The notes below the pieces were generated by a model. That model had not been told where the DNA came from and ran no database searches. It worked only from the letters and a program-made list of their open reading frames with translations. From Progne subis subis (taxonomy: Eukaryota > Chordata > Aves > Passeriformes > Hirundinidae): a stretch of 64,000 nucleotides of DNA. The stretch spans positions 4,461,913 to 4,525,912 of the forward strand of contig JAKJHU010000066.1 of assembly GCA_022316685.1 (NCBI GenBank), written 5' to 3'. A program made the translations under genes and the position numbers. This document shows positions 1-10,984 of the stretch, in pieces; within the stretch, counting starts at the first letter, position 1, and the number at the start of each line of letters is the position of its first letter.

Positions 1-236
1 TTCTTGGTGAAAACCAGGATAACTTCAGGGCGTTTGCCATAAGGATCACCTAAACATGCAATCCAAACACAGTAATAACAGGATCATTAAATAAATGGGC
101 TATCCCGAGCTGCACATGAGGAATGTCTGCTTCCATCCCTCAGTTCCCAGGTTGAGATGGGTTCCTTGGAAGGCCCTACAGGTAGGAATGTCATTAGGTG
201 TGCTGTGGCCTTTGCTCTGCCACACACCCCACTTAC
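1..236 (-). other. PLXNA4 intron (partial), nothing else seen
   Basis: Start of the intron downstream of exon 388-237, with the donor gtaagt at 236-231. No repeat or exon is recognised in these 236 bases. Confidence 0.7.
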
Positions 237-388
237 TGCTCTGCTGGGATGTACCCTTCCACCAGTGGCTTGCACTCCACACCGGCCACTTTGACGTGAG
301 ACGCGATATCCCGGAATTCCAGCCCCAGGTTCTCCCCACGGATGGTCACTCTGGTCCCTCCCTCGCGAGGGCCCGTCACGGGGTTGAT
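237..388 (-). CDS. PLXNA4: Plexin-A4 internal exon (IPT/TIG 3, first half)
   Basis: Last exon of the gene inside the window, 152 bases. Acceptor ttgcttccccag, donor gtaagt. It reads [20 protein letters not shown], then [19 protein letters not shown] and ends GYIPAE plus two bases (phase 2). The pattern P-x-x-GP-x-x-GGT-x-(V/L)TI-x-G-x-NLG is the hallmark start of an IPT/TIG domain. [19 protein letters not shown] matches plexin-A4; my recollection of A2 has HHVQVAGVPC-PL-EYIIAEQ. The rest of this domain, later IPT domains, the transmembrane helix and the cytoplasmic GAP region lie beyond position 1. Confidence 0.94.
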
Positions 389-1636
389 CTGGGGAAGCAA
401 GCCAAGAGAAAGGAGAACAATCAAACCAGGCACCAGAATCCTCTCAGGTGAAAGAACAGACAATTTCTGGGGATCACTAGGGACACTTATAATTAAAAAT
501 GCTGAACAGGTGAGGGAACGAACCCACTTCAGGTACTCAGAACATGCAAAAGTCTGCCCCAGACATCATTTACTCTCTTTTAACTGCTTGCAAAAGGTCC
601 AGAAGTGAGTAGAATATTTTTTTCTAGGCAAGAGCTGGGATTTTTGGAGCTGTACTGAGCACTTTGTAGACGTGAGCCATGGAAAGCCAGGAAAGGACCG
701 GTGGAGAGAAATGGGAGAAAGAACAAGACAAGGACATAAGGGGTTGAGCCAGTCACTTGAAATCCTGAATTCCCAGTCCAAAGCACATGGAGGTTTTGTT
801 CTCTTCTGGAAGTAGGTAACGGTCACGCATCAGAAATCCAGCTGAAAATGTCCACTTGGAATAAAACCCGCCAAGCCACAGCAGGAACAGGGTGTCGGGT
901 TCAGTGTGAAGGAGGTGGGTGGTGACTGAGACAGCAGCAGCAGCTGCTCTGTGCCAACACTTCCTCCTGAAAGAGCTCCAGTTTCCTTCCTGGGAGACCT
1001 GGGGTCATTGGAAGGGTGGGCAGGGAGCATGGACAGATTTTTTGTGGAGCCTCTGAAGCCTCAGCATGAGACGAGCAACCATCCCAACCAACCTGGGGCT
1101 GCTGGAATGGCCTTTGCACCCCAGCCTGGCCCTGCACCACACCCTTGCAGGGTCTTGGTCCATGACCCTTGTCCAGAGCCAGGTGGGAATCAGCACTGGA
1201 ACTGTCTCCTGAGCGCTGGAACAACACTGGCATCATGGGGCTGGCCCTTAATTATCTCCATTCTGCCCTCCCAGTTCCTTGCTGTGCCCTCTGGGAATTC
1301 CTCCCAAAGGAATTCCAATTCCTTTGCTGTGCAACTGCCCTCTTGAAAGGGGTTCAAGCTCTTCCCTCGCAGGGCCAGGGAATGCCACGGCTGCCATCTG
1401 CCAGCACTGGCACGGCTCTCCCTGCAGTGAGCAAAGGGGAATTCCTTGTCTCACATCCATACCCACTGCCCCTGGGTCTGCCATGCTGGAACCCTGGGCA
1501 CTGAGAATTTCAGACTTTCTGTGCTGATAGGCACTGACCCTCAAGAAAAGACTGCATTCGACCTGAGGCCGTGGAAGAGGGTTCGAAAACTGAGTGATAG
1601 CACTGGGACTGGGGGTGTGGAGTTTGAGTAGAAGTG

Positions 1637-2028
1637 TGTGATATCACAGGGTGGAAAACTTAGATTTTAAGGTTTTAGTATATAGTAATATATATAAAGC
1701 AAGAGGATTTAGGGTGTAGGCCAAGTCCTTCTTCTTAACCTTCTTCTTCATAGGTTTGGGTGGTATTTTGTAATTGGACAGAAAAATCCACATTTCAACC
1801 ACAGGTTGTTGGTTATTGGGTTAAAAGTAAAAATAATTTAGGTGTCATTTCATAATTGGACAGATTGTGCTTAAAAGACCTTGGAAAGAGTTAGAGATGG
1901 AGCCATCTTCTACCTTGCTAGCCAGAACTCACAGCTTGTGAGACTGTACTAAAGATAAGAATTAATAAGCATCTGAGTCCGAACATGAAAACTGCGTCTC
2001 TCTCGGGCAATTAATCCCGGCTCTAACA
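1637..2028 (+). mobile_element. Solo LTR of an endogenous retrovirus
   Basis: About 392 bases starting TGTGATATCAC and ending CTCTAACA, the TG...CA form of an LTR. It has a TATA box (TATAAA, 1693-1698), two copies of a TAATTGGACAGA block (1771 and 1855), and the 3' part GGGCAATTAATCCCGGCTCTAACA that I associate with passerine LTRs. No retroviral internal sequence is next to it, so it is a solo LTR. Target-site duplication was not evident and the ends are approximate. It is antisense to PLXNA4. Confidence 0.7.
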
Positions 2029-2361
2029 CTGCCAGGTGGGAATCTGGGGCTGGCAGCGATGCCCTGCAGTAGCAGTGGGGCTGGCAGGGAAAGGAGAGGC
2101 ACTGGTGTGAGCAGAGCTGCTCCCGACCCCTTCCCAGCACCCAGCCTGGCACCAGGGCTGCTGCAATTCCCACCCAAAGGGTGATTTTTAGAACGCCCAT
2201 CTTTAATAAAAGGAGGGAGAGCCAGGCACCTCTAGAGGATATTTAATTTTAGGATGTTAACTTTAGGATGTTAAATTTAGGTGTTGTGTTCACTCCCTAG
2301 TGAATGTGACTTGTCTCTGGCTCTACAGGGAACCAGGAGGTATTTGTGGCAGTTTTCCAGG

Positions 2362-2412
2362 AAAGGAAAAGAAGAGGAAAGGGAAAGCGAAAGGGAAAGT
2401 GAAAGGGAAAGC
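2362..2412 (+). repeat. GAAAGG-type purine microsatellite
   Basis: An uninterrupted purine run built of GAAAGG/GAAAGT/GAAAGC hexamers. Confidence 0.8.
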
Positions 2413-4660
2413 TGTCTAAAACATAAGATTTTGAAAAATCTTGCTGTGACTCAAAAAGCATCAACAGGAAACTTCCTAGAGCAAAGCCAACACAGCACCA
2501 CTGAATCTTCCCTGGGTAATATTTAATTTGTAAAGACCAGCTTCAAAATCCACTTATTTCCTTAAAACCCACCTCTTTCTTTAAATCAGGAGGGGCTGGG
2601 ATTCTCCCAGGATCACACAGAAGATTTTTTTAACCCTATTTCATAGCTCTGCCATTGATTCAACTAAGAGAAAGGTGTTACCAGGTTGTTTTCACAGCAG
2701 GAGAGGAGGAGCCTGTTCTATCACAGGTGAAAAACATGGCACGAGACATGTCAGTTTTGGAGAGGAAAATGCAGGCAGGGAAACAAAAGCTGCTAGGAAG
2801 CCTCAGCTTCCTCTGGCAGACCCAGCGCTGCATCCCAATTTCCAGTCTCTGCTCACATCAGCTGCTGCTTGTCGCTCCTAACAGCGTTTTTTGTGGCTCA
2901 GCGAGTCTCTGAGTCCTTTAATTTCCCTGAGTGGCTCTGTAAATGCCAGAGCTGGTACCGAAATGGGGAGATCAGTGCTGCAGGGGGTGTGAGTGCCCCT
3001 ACAAGTGTGAGTACACGTGTTGTTCCTCCTCTTCCCTGCAGAGACCCAGCCCTGGCTCCTCTCCAGGCTCTGGAGGCTCCCACCCCACAGCTCCAGACCT
3101 ACCATTAGCTGCAATATATATCCAGTCACTTGAGATTACTTCCATGCTAATGGCTCAGAAAAAGGCCTTCCAAGAGCTACTTAGGATTGCAGCAGGCAGC
3201 TGGAATATTTCATGAGTGAGTGTTGCAATGATCTGTTTGAGCTCGGAGAGTTGTTGGAGGAAATGCCAGCAGAATTTGAAGCATGGCCCCTGTGGAACTG
3301 TGGGGTGGAGATTGAGGGGTTTGCTCTTCAAAAAGAGGCTGGAGATGAAGGATTAAAGTTAAAGTATGGCAGGGAAATGTGGGTGGACTTTCAGAACCTC
3401 TGCACACCCAGGTCCTTGTGCTTTGGATTTTTGCTTTAGTTGATCATCTGTCAGCTGCCCCATACCAAATCCTATCATTGTTTCACAATGAGAACCTGAA
3501 AATATTTTAAAATATTTTTTAAAATGTTTCCCCCCCAGCTCCAAGTGATTTTCAAGGCCTCATGTTTGAATTTTCAGGTGTAGCTGTGCTTTCTGGCTGT
3601 CTGGGTTTGGTTTCACAGCTTTGGGTGGTTCAGATGGGGTCACAATTACCAGTCTCAGATAAATCCAGGTAAAGTAGAGACCTTCACCTTGGAAACACCA
3701 GAATAAGCCACAAACATCAGAATAAACTGAACTCCCACTGTTCAACTGAGAGAGAGCTGTGAAAGCTGGTGAATGACAGGGAGATGGATCAAAACACAGG
3801 GAAAGGTGTTATTTTCAGTTACATCTGGGGAAAAAACAGGTTCAACCCAGCCTTTTCTCTCACAAAATGTTCAAGCACAGATATTGGTTTAGGGCTCTTC
3901 CATAACAGCCACACTTTCTGAATCTGAATCAAATGCAACTTAAAAAAAAAGCCTTTCTTGCTTTCTGAGAAAATAACCCACTTAATTATTCTTATTAAAC
4001 CACCACTGTGGAGGCTGGCTTTTCCTCTTTGTGTTTCCCCGTATTTTCCCTGTTTCATTTCCCTCTTGGCTTTTCCCATTTGTAAATCAGGCCCTGGCCA
4101 CATTGAAAGTGTGCTCATGTTGAGTAGGGCCTGGTGACTGAGAGCTGCTCAAGGCAGGAGGCAGCTGGAAGGCATGGAGCCCTCATTTTCAAGGCTCAGG
4201 TCTGCCCTGCTGCCTGTCCTGTGACCCTGAAAACGTGCCTGGCATTACGGCAAAGGCATCCTAAGACAGCAGACAAAAACCCCTTTAGATTTCAGGCCTG
4301 ACTTTCCTCCCCTGCCTTCTCTCTGTTCTTCTGCTTCTTGTCTTTATGGTCCTCCTATTCTCTTGTTTCCTTTTTGAGCCTTTCCTCAACACAATCAACA
4401 GGGAACTTCCTGAAGAACAAAGTCATTCTGCAGGTCCTTTCCCCAGCCCTGCCCTCATTCTCTTTCTCTTAAAAGGACAGTTTCCAACCTTTCCTACTCC
4501 AGGCTTGCTCCTGCCTCCGCCTTGAGCCTTCCAAGGGGACACCTGACAAATGTACAGGGCTTTATTTGCTCTGTGAGGACTCTTTTCACCTCACAACATC
4601 AGCCAGAGGCAGGACAAATAAAAGGGTTTAATCTGCTGGAGTCAGTTGATCAGGTGGTGG

Positions 4661-4744
4661 GGTTTTTTTGTTTTGTTTGTTTGTTTTGTTGGGCTTTTTT
4701 GTTGTTTTTGTTTTGTTTTGTCTTGTTTTGTTTTGGTTTTTTTT
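4661..4744 (+). repeat. GTTT/GTTTT-rich low-complexity tract
   Basis: Alternating TTTTG and TTTG units with T runs, ending at TTTTTCTGG. The hydrophobic frames over it are artefacts. Confidence 0.9.
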
Positions 4745-4909
4745 CTGGACATGGCTTTGTTGCCAGAAAACATAAATTACACCTTCCCTTTGCTTGGCCT
4801 CCTTTCAGCAAAGCTCCAACCTCTCTGAGATCACTCAACACCTCCTTCTCAGCCAGGATGGCCGGAGAGACTGCTCCAAGAGACATTTGGGATCCTTTGA
4901 TTTACCCTC

Positions 4910-5583
4910 TGTTGAGGGTTAAGTTCTCCTGTAGAATTTTTCCCCCCCATGAGTTGCTAGATTTTTAAGTAGGGGTAGTTAAGCGGTGCTTAACCTGACA
5001 AAAGAAGTTGATCACTTGGTTTTGGGGAAGGGAGGAGGCTCCCGGGAGAGCTGAGGTGTGGGCTTACTTCTCTCAGTCTTCCCGGGGAGGACGGTCGGGC
5101 TACGGAGTAGCTGCCTGGAGTCCACAGCTAATGGAGGAGTCTGGTCCTGGGAATTCTATCATCTGTTGGAGCGCCCAGGAATTCGGAGTTCCTTCGCTGT
5201 CCTGCTGGATTTTTGGGTCAACCCTGGTACAGCCGCTGCGGTTTTCTCCGGCACTGCCCACCTTGCCTGCCGGGGCACCCCCTGCCTGCTGAGGACAATC
5301 CACCGCTTCCAACAGCGCCGGAGCTTTCCACCGTTTGCCCTCGGGGTTCTTTGGTTCTGTTTTACTGTTATTATAATTGCTGTTGTTGTTTGTCTGTCCT
5401 GTTATATTTACTAGTAAAGGACTGTTATTCCTTTTCCCCATAGCTCTGACCGAAAAGTTTTTTTTTTTTTTTCTTTTAATCTTCCAAATTATAATAACAC
5501 GGAGGGAAGGATTTAAATTCCTCATTTTCCTAGAGAGGCCTGCCTCTCCTTAGCAGAGCACCTGTCTTTTTCAAACCGAGACA
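4910..5583 (+). mobile_element. Solo LTR, second family (about 674 bp)
   Basis: Starts TGTTGAGGGTTAAG and ends AACCGAGACA, the TG...CA form. The direct 4-base repeat CCTC lies immediately before (4906-4909) and after (5584-5587), which fits a 4-bp target-site duplication. It is GC-rich in the middle and T-rich at 5340-5475, unlike the surrounding intron, and there is no gag/pol/env next to it. The family is one I recall from passerine genomes but cannot name with certainty. Antisense to PLXNA4. Confidence 0.7.
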
Positions 5584-5848
5584 CCTCACACTGACCATTG
5601 GAGATATCCCAGAGCACCTTGTCTCACCTTCAGCTGCTCCTCTAGAAGGCCAAGGTCTCCCAAAGGCTTGATGCCACATCTGCCAGCCCTTTTTGGGCAG
5701 GTCAGGAGCTCTGGGGTTCCTCAGGTTTCACCAGCACTCTGTGTTTGGGGATTGTGGTGGGAATCCTGACACCCTTGGGTGTTAACCCAAGGTCACCACA
5801 TGACATTGCGTTCCTGCCTGTGAAGCCACCGTGGTGGGTGGGGGGAAA

Positions 5849-6302
5849 TGATGCTTTGAGTTTCAGCCTTCCTGTTTTTCAGGTTCTGTGCTGCCCAGGG
5901 GTGCAGCTCTGAGCTCACATTCAGTGTCACTCAGCTCTCTTCACACAGCAGGGAGACAAAACAAATCCTTTTCCTGCTGGAGACCACGGACAACTTTCAG
6001 GCCCAAAAGCACAAACAACAATGGTGGGCTGAAGGGAGGAACAAGAAGGATGGGACCTCACAACCTGAAGCTGTAATTGGACAATTAACCCAAATATGCA
6101 AATAGACCAAATCTTATAAAAGTGTGAGACCTCATGACTGCTCACCCATTTTGTGACCATTTTGGGTCCACCTTGGGTGTAGCCCTGGCCAGGCTCTTGT
6201 CCTGCCCAAGGTGCCTTTCAATAAAAAGCCTTTCAATAAATATCTACTTTATTCTCTATCTCTGTCCAGTCTCTGTTCCAGGTCAGCCTTCCCAAGGCAT
6301 CA
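5849..6302 (+). mobile_element. Solo ERV LTR, copy 1 of a three-copy family
   Basis: About 454 bases, TGATGCTTTGAGTTTCAG to AAGGCATCA. It has TATAAA at 6115-6120 and two AATAAA signals at 6220-6225 and 6235-6240, the promoter and polyadenylation parts of an LTR. It is about 95% alike to 8804-9245 over most of its length and more distantly alike to 34001-34433; all three share CCTGAAGCTGTAATTGGACA. I recall the family as ERVL-like from songbirds. It ends only 152 bases from the donor side of exon 6645-6455. No clear target duplication. Confidence 0.8.
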
Positions 6303-6454
6303 GCGGCCTCACATCCCCAGAGTGCCTGAGGCTTCCCCTGACCCTGCAGAACTCAGCCGTGACCTTCCCATCACCAACCCAACCCCAAATCAGGAGAGCA
6401 AACCAAGGAAAGGGAATCCCCGCTCCCCCATCTTCTAGCAGATCCGTGACTTAC

Positions 6455-6645
6455 ATCCGTGATCTTGGGGTTGGTGCACTTGCCCTTGGTGCTGGACAGC
6501 TCCAGCCACTGGCTGTCCTGGGCTGGGCAGTGCTGCTTCAGCGTGCACTGGTTCTGCCCCTGGCACCAGCCACACTCGAAGTCGGGGTCGGCTTTCAGGC
6601 AGAGTCCGCAGCTGTCCCGCATGGCCCCGCACTTGTACAGGTGAA
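6455..6645 (-). CDS. PLXNA4: Plexin-A4 internal exon (PSI 3)
   Basis: Seventh exon, 191 bases. Acceptor ccctgcag, donor gtaagt (consensus). Two bases complete a valine; 63 codons follow and end phase 0 (KCTNPKITD). It holds the whole third PSI domain: HLYKCGAMRDSCGLCLKADP, then DFECGWCQGQNQCTLKQHC and the CPAQDSQWLELSSTKGKC tail. The CGLCLKAD and CGWC cores and the cysteine spacing are as expected for class A plexins. Its length is not a multiple of three, so loss of this exon would shift the frame. It is flanked by two similar solo LTRs (5849-6302 and 8804-9245). Confidence 0.94.
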
Positions 6646-9600
6646 CTGCAGGGACAGCAAAAACAAAAACACCTGAGACACGCAGAGAGCACAGGAGAGT
6701 GCGGGATGGCAGTGGGAGAAAGAGGGGAAAGTGTTCTGGGCTGCTTACGCCAGAGGAAGGATGGAAACTCTCCAGAGGGGTGAGAAATTGCAGGGGGAAG
6801 CATGGACATACCTCTTGAAATAAAGTTAATTTGTTAGCTCATTCTTCGTCAAAGGGGTTTTTGGAAGCTGAGAGCAGAAGGGAGGTTGCTGCTGTCAGTA
6901 TGGTGAGGGACTACAAGCAGGAGGTTGGAGGAAATGAAGCTTGGGCAGTGATTTGGCCTCAGTCCCTTCCTTTTTCACAGACTGAATGTCATAAAGTGTC
7001 ACCAACAACCAGCCTCAGACTCAGCACTTCAGCCTAAAAGAATTTTCTAGACCTGGCCAACCCACAGCTTAAACTTGGGTGTGAAACTCCACAGAAATTT
7101 ATGCTAATATGATGCCACTCAGGTATCCCGCTTAACAGAAATCCCAAAAGATACCACACAAAGTAAAAGTAAAAAGTAAATACACAATGGTTCATTTTAG
7201 GCTGATTCCATGGATCCACAACCAGCCTTTACCCCTTCTTCTGCTCCATAAACTCGGTCTGCTTCCCACTTTGAAGCAGAGTTGTTTCCACTCTGATGCA
7301 GACATCAGTGATTAATGCTTAGCTCCATTTTGGGCTGTTAAGTGATTAGAAGCACTCTGAGCTTTTTCCAATAAAGCCTAAAAATACTGGAGTCCTCCTA
7401 CAAAATGAAATCATGTTATTTATCCTTATTTTACAGGTGCAGAAACAGGCCTGGCTTGCACAGGGGACTGATAGCAGAATTCTCCTCCTGGAAGATGAAG
7501 GTGACAGAATCAAGGCTCTCAGACTTTTTCTTTTTTCCCCTTCATTTGTGGGAATGCTGGGAGATTTTCACTCTGTGCTTTCATTTTGCTGTGTCCACAG
7601 GTGACTAAAGTGTTTTTATCTTTATACACAATCCCAGAGCTCGAAGGCGCTGGAAATATTTGCGCTGAAAAGTTCTGCCTCTCCATACCTTCCCCCTAGA
7701 AGTCAGCAAGTATTGGCCAATGCAAGAAAAACTCAGAAACTCTTTATTTCTCCAGGCTGGGTGCAAGTACCCAAAAGTACCCCAAAAAGCCTGCAAAATA
7801 TCCGTAAAGCATAGCATTTTCCATATCTAGTGGGATACACCTCCTTCCTTAGTTTTCTGTCGGATTTCCTCAGATTTGCTGAGTTATTCTGCTTGAGGTG
7901 CTACCAATGGGTATCTCTGTAGGTAACTCAGTAGGTTTGGGCCAGTTTAGCATTTCAGCCTCCCAGCCCAGCCCATGGTGATGCTGGATGTGAAAGCAGC
8001 AGCATCTTGGTCACCTCTGTGTCCCCATGAGTGTGGTATTGCTTCCATGTGGTATCTCTACGGGCACATGCCTAAACTCTCCTCCTGACCAAAAACATGA
8101 TGAAAATATCCAATATCCAATATCTGCGATAGCCACTAGCCAGTGCTGCTTCCCAGATTTTTTCCTAGTCATTATTTGCAACATTTTGGCATGGAATAAC
8201 CCAAGAAAGGCCTGTGCTAGAGATGACTGAGTTCATCCCCTGGTCTGTTTTATGTTACTGGCACACACAGTCCTAAAATACGATCATCATGATTATGAGA
8301 TTTACTTTGCTCCCACGTCACCTAGGATATCTCAATGTGGCCCAAGAAAAGGATTTACATTTTTGGTGTGGATTATGTTGTGGCAGGGATGCTCATTTTA
8401 TGGTAGCACCAAACTAAGCAGGACTGGGGTAAGTGTCCAAATTCTGACCTCCATCCCACACTGTTAAATGTTCTCAAAGCCCATGGCACTGTTTGGGCCC
8501 ATGGAAATCAGCAGGAAATGCCTTGGCACAGCTTGGAGAAAAGGAGACAACTTCAGAGCAGAGGCAGGGTGGGAGTTTCAACACAAGCTGTGCCTGAATG
8601 CCAGGGCTGGGCAGGAATCTCTAGCCTGTTGTGTTTGCTGAGTGGATTTAACCCTCAAAAGCCACAGTTTTGGCCTTTTGGTGCCAGCATTCAGAGGGGG
8701 AGAAGGGAAGTTGGCATTGTGCCATGGGGAAAAGGGTTGCCTTCTGTGCTGCTCTCCAGGTTCAACGTGGTGTTGAGTGGGAACCTCACCCACCTTCCCT
8801 TCATGCCTTAAGTTTCAGCTTTCCTGTTTTTCAGGTTCTGTGCTGCCCAGGGGTGCAGCTCTGAGCTCACATTCAGTGTCACTCAGCTCTCTTCACACAG
8901 CAGGGAGACAAAACAAATCCTTTTCCTGCTGCAGACCACGGACAACTTTCAGACCCAAAAGCACAAACAACGGTGGGCTGAAGGGAGGAACAAGAAGGAT
9001 GGGACCCCACAACCTGAAGCTGTAATTGGACAATTAAACCCCATTATGCAAATGGACCAAAACTTATAAAAGTGTGAGACCTTGTGACCGGTTATCCATT
9101 TTGTGACCATTTTGGGTCCACCTTGGGTGTAGCCCTGGCCAGGCTCTTGTGCTGCCCAAGGCCTTAAAGGCCTTTCAATAAATCCCTACTTTATTCTCTT
9201 AGCTCTCTCCAGTCTCTGTTCCAGGTCAGCCTTCCCAAGGCATCACCCTCAGCTCGAGGGCGGGTGTGGGACGGTGTGACAGCACTATGGGAGCACCTGA
9301 TGGGGACAGATGGAGTGGGAGAGGCTGTGGGAAGTGTCCATGACAAGGTAAAGAGAGGGAGGGAGGGAGACATTTCTGAGAGGTGATGATGTGAGAAGAA
9401 GAGAATCTGCAGGTGTGAGCTGCAAACGCAGGGCAGCCGAGGGGAGGGGAAGGTTCCAGGGTGGAAAGACAAGAAGGAAGAAGAAGAAGAAGATGTGAAT
9501 GGACCATCCATCTCCAGGAACACCCAGCCTGCCTCAGGGTCGTGGCTGGATGTGCAGCCCCTTCTGCGAGGGGCACATCAAACCCGTGCCATCGGTGGTG

Positions 9601-10111
9601 GTTAAACACAAGTGTTTTTCAGATCCTTTTTTATCGTTTTCATTTTATTTTGCTCAGAATTCTCCCACTGGAGAGCTGCAGCCTTTCTGCTCCCCCTCTG
9701 CCTTCCCCTGCTCATTACTAAATTGCCTCTGAGCAGAGAGCCCGCTCTCGCGGCATGTTAACTTGAAGAGCATCACTGCAGGAGAAATAAAGAGGGGGAG
9801 AAAAATCTGGAGAAGGAGGGGTGTGAAAACCAGACACGAGGATGTGGGGAGAAGCGGGAGGCAGGGACGATGAAGGGAGAGGGAGAGCAGCACAAATGGG
9901 AGGGAGAGTCGCATTTCTCAGGTGGAATGAGAGAGTTGGAGGGCCGGGGGGAGGCATACAAAGCACTCAAAAAATTGTTAATTTGCAGAGTGCAGAGAAC
10001 AAGTGTGCAGCAGCCAGCATGGGGAGACGGTGGCGGCTTTGTTAAGTGTAGGGAGCGAGGGCCCGTTGCTAAGGTTACCGCTTCCAAGGACAAGTTGAAA
10101 TAACTCTTTAC
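6646..10111 (-). other. PLXNA4 intron with one solo LTR
   Basis: A 3,466-base phase 1 intron. The only recognised element is the LTR at 8804-9245. A short GAA-rich tract lies near 9472-9493 and a GGGA-rich tract near 9350-9372. Elsewhere I see no exon or repeat. Confidence 0.85.
8804..9245 (+). mobile_element. Solo ERV LTR, copy 2
   Basis: About 442 bases, TGCCTTAAGTTTCAGC to AAGGCATCA, with TATAAA at 9065-9070 and AATAAA at 9177-9182. It is nearly identical to copy 1 in the block from TTCTGTGCTGCCCAGG through GGCCAGGCTCTTGT, with scattered substitutions and a 3-base deletion (ACAACAATGG against ACAACGG). The start is uncertain by a few bases. The DNA between copies 1 and 2 is host exon and intron, so the pair is not a provirus. 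Confidence 0.8.
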
Positions 10112-10208
10112 CTTTGTTCTGTGCTGGGTTGTCAATGTTGAAATTCCCGTTCCACACAACTGTCAGCTCCACTGGCAGGCTGTTAATCTCCATCCCTTCG
10201 TACGAGTA
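10112..10208 (-). CDS. PLXNA4: Plexin-A4 internal exon (end of second IPT-like domain)
   Basis: Sixth exon, 97 bases. Acceptor ccaattctag, donor gtaaag. It starts in frame with [20 protein letters not shown], continues [12 protein letters not shown], and ends phase 1. The motif YSYEG...LTVVWNG-F-IDNP closes the second IPT-like domain in plexin-A proteins. The next exon supplies the rest of the valine of VHLYKC, the entrance to PSI 3. A minus-strand frame through 9978-10193 opens within this exon and reads into intron. Confidence 0.92.
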
Positions 10209-10467
10209 CTAGAATTGGGAGAGGAAAAACAAACCAAATTTTTTAAGAAAAACAAACCCAAAACCAGACTTTAGAGAGTGCCTGGAGGTGGGGAGGGGAT
10301 GGGAGGAGGCAAGAGGTGGTGCTGAACATGGAGAACAAGAGAAATGGAGCTGTCACTCACCTCCCTCATCAGCAGCGCCTGCCAGAATGCCATGGGACGC
10401 TCCCAAAGCTGTGGATCTCCAACCACGCCCCTCACAAAAGCCCATTTACCCATTAGATGAACACTCA

Positions 10468-10715
10468 AAGGATCCCAGACTGGGGGTGGAAGGGACATAA
10501 AATCTCATCCAGTTCCACCTCCTGCCATGTCAAGGGACACTTTCCACCGTCCCAGGGTGCTCCAAGCTCCATCCAACCTGGCCTTGGACGCTGCCAGGGC
10601 TCCAGGGGCAGCCACAGCTTCTTTGGGCAACCAGAGCCTCATAGCCAAGAATTCCTTCCTAATATCTGAACCTTTCTTCAACTTAAAGCCACTCCCTCTT
10701 GTCCTATCACTAAGA
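10468..10715 (-). mobile_element. CR1 LINE fragment
   Basis: On the + strand it reads as the reverse complement of the CR1 3' end: GGAAGGGACATAAAATCTCATCCAG near the tail side, then CAGGGTGCTCCAAGC, GAATTCCTTCCTAATATCTGA and CACTCCCTCTTGTCCTATCAC. 5'-truncated, as most bird CR1 copies are. Confidence 0.85.
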
Positions 10716-10984
10716 AAAACATTCCATGATATAAGTGTGTTTGCATGTGATGGGCCTTAACTCTGAAATCCATTTTTTGGGCGTTGAGAAGAGTTCTGAA
10801 AAGATTTTTTTCCAAGTTGTGTGCAACTTTAAGGTGTAAATTACACATTTTGGGTCTCCCATTGAGCTGAGCCTCTTCTGTGTATTCCATAGGTGCTGAG
10901 TGTGTAGGTGAGGCTATTTACACTAGGGATTCTTGAAGAACTCTTGGAAGCTGAGTGAGGTCTCAGAATCAGGGAAAGCCCTTG

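Larger units (their letters stand above)
389..6454 (-). other. PLXNA4 intron with three solo LTRs
   Basis: A 6,066-base phase 0 intron between exons 6645-6455 and 388-237. It holds LTRs at about 1637-2028, 4910-5583 and 5849-6302, a GAAAGG-type purine tract at 2362-2412 and a GTTTT-rich tract at 4661-4744. The stretches 389-1630, 2030-4660 and 6303-6454 show no recognised gene or repeat. Confidence 0.85.

Noticed and set aside
5849..9245. A complete provirus bounded by two LTRs
   Set aside because: The sequence between the LTRs is host intron and a PLXNA4 exon, with no gag, pol or env remains.
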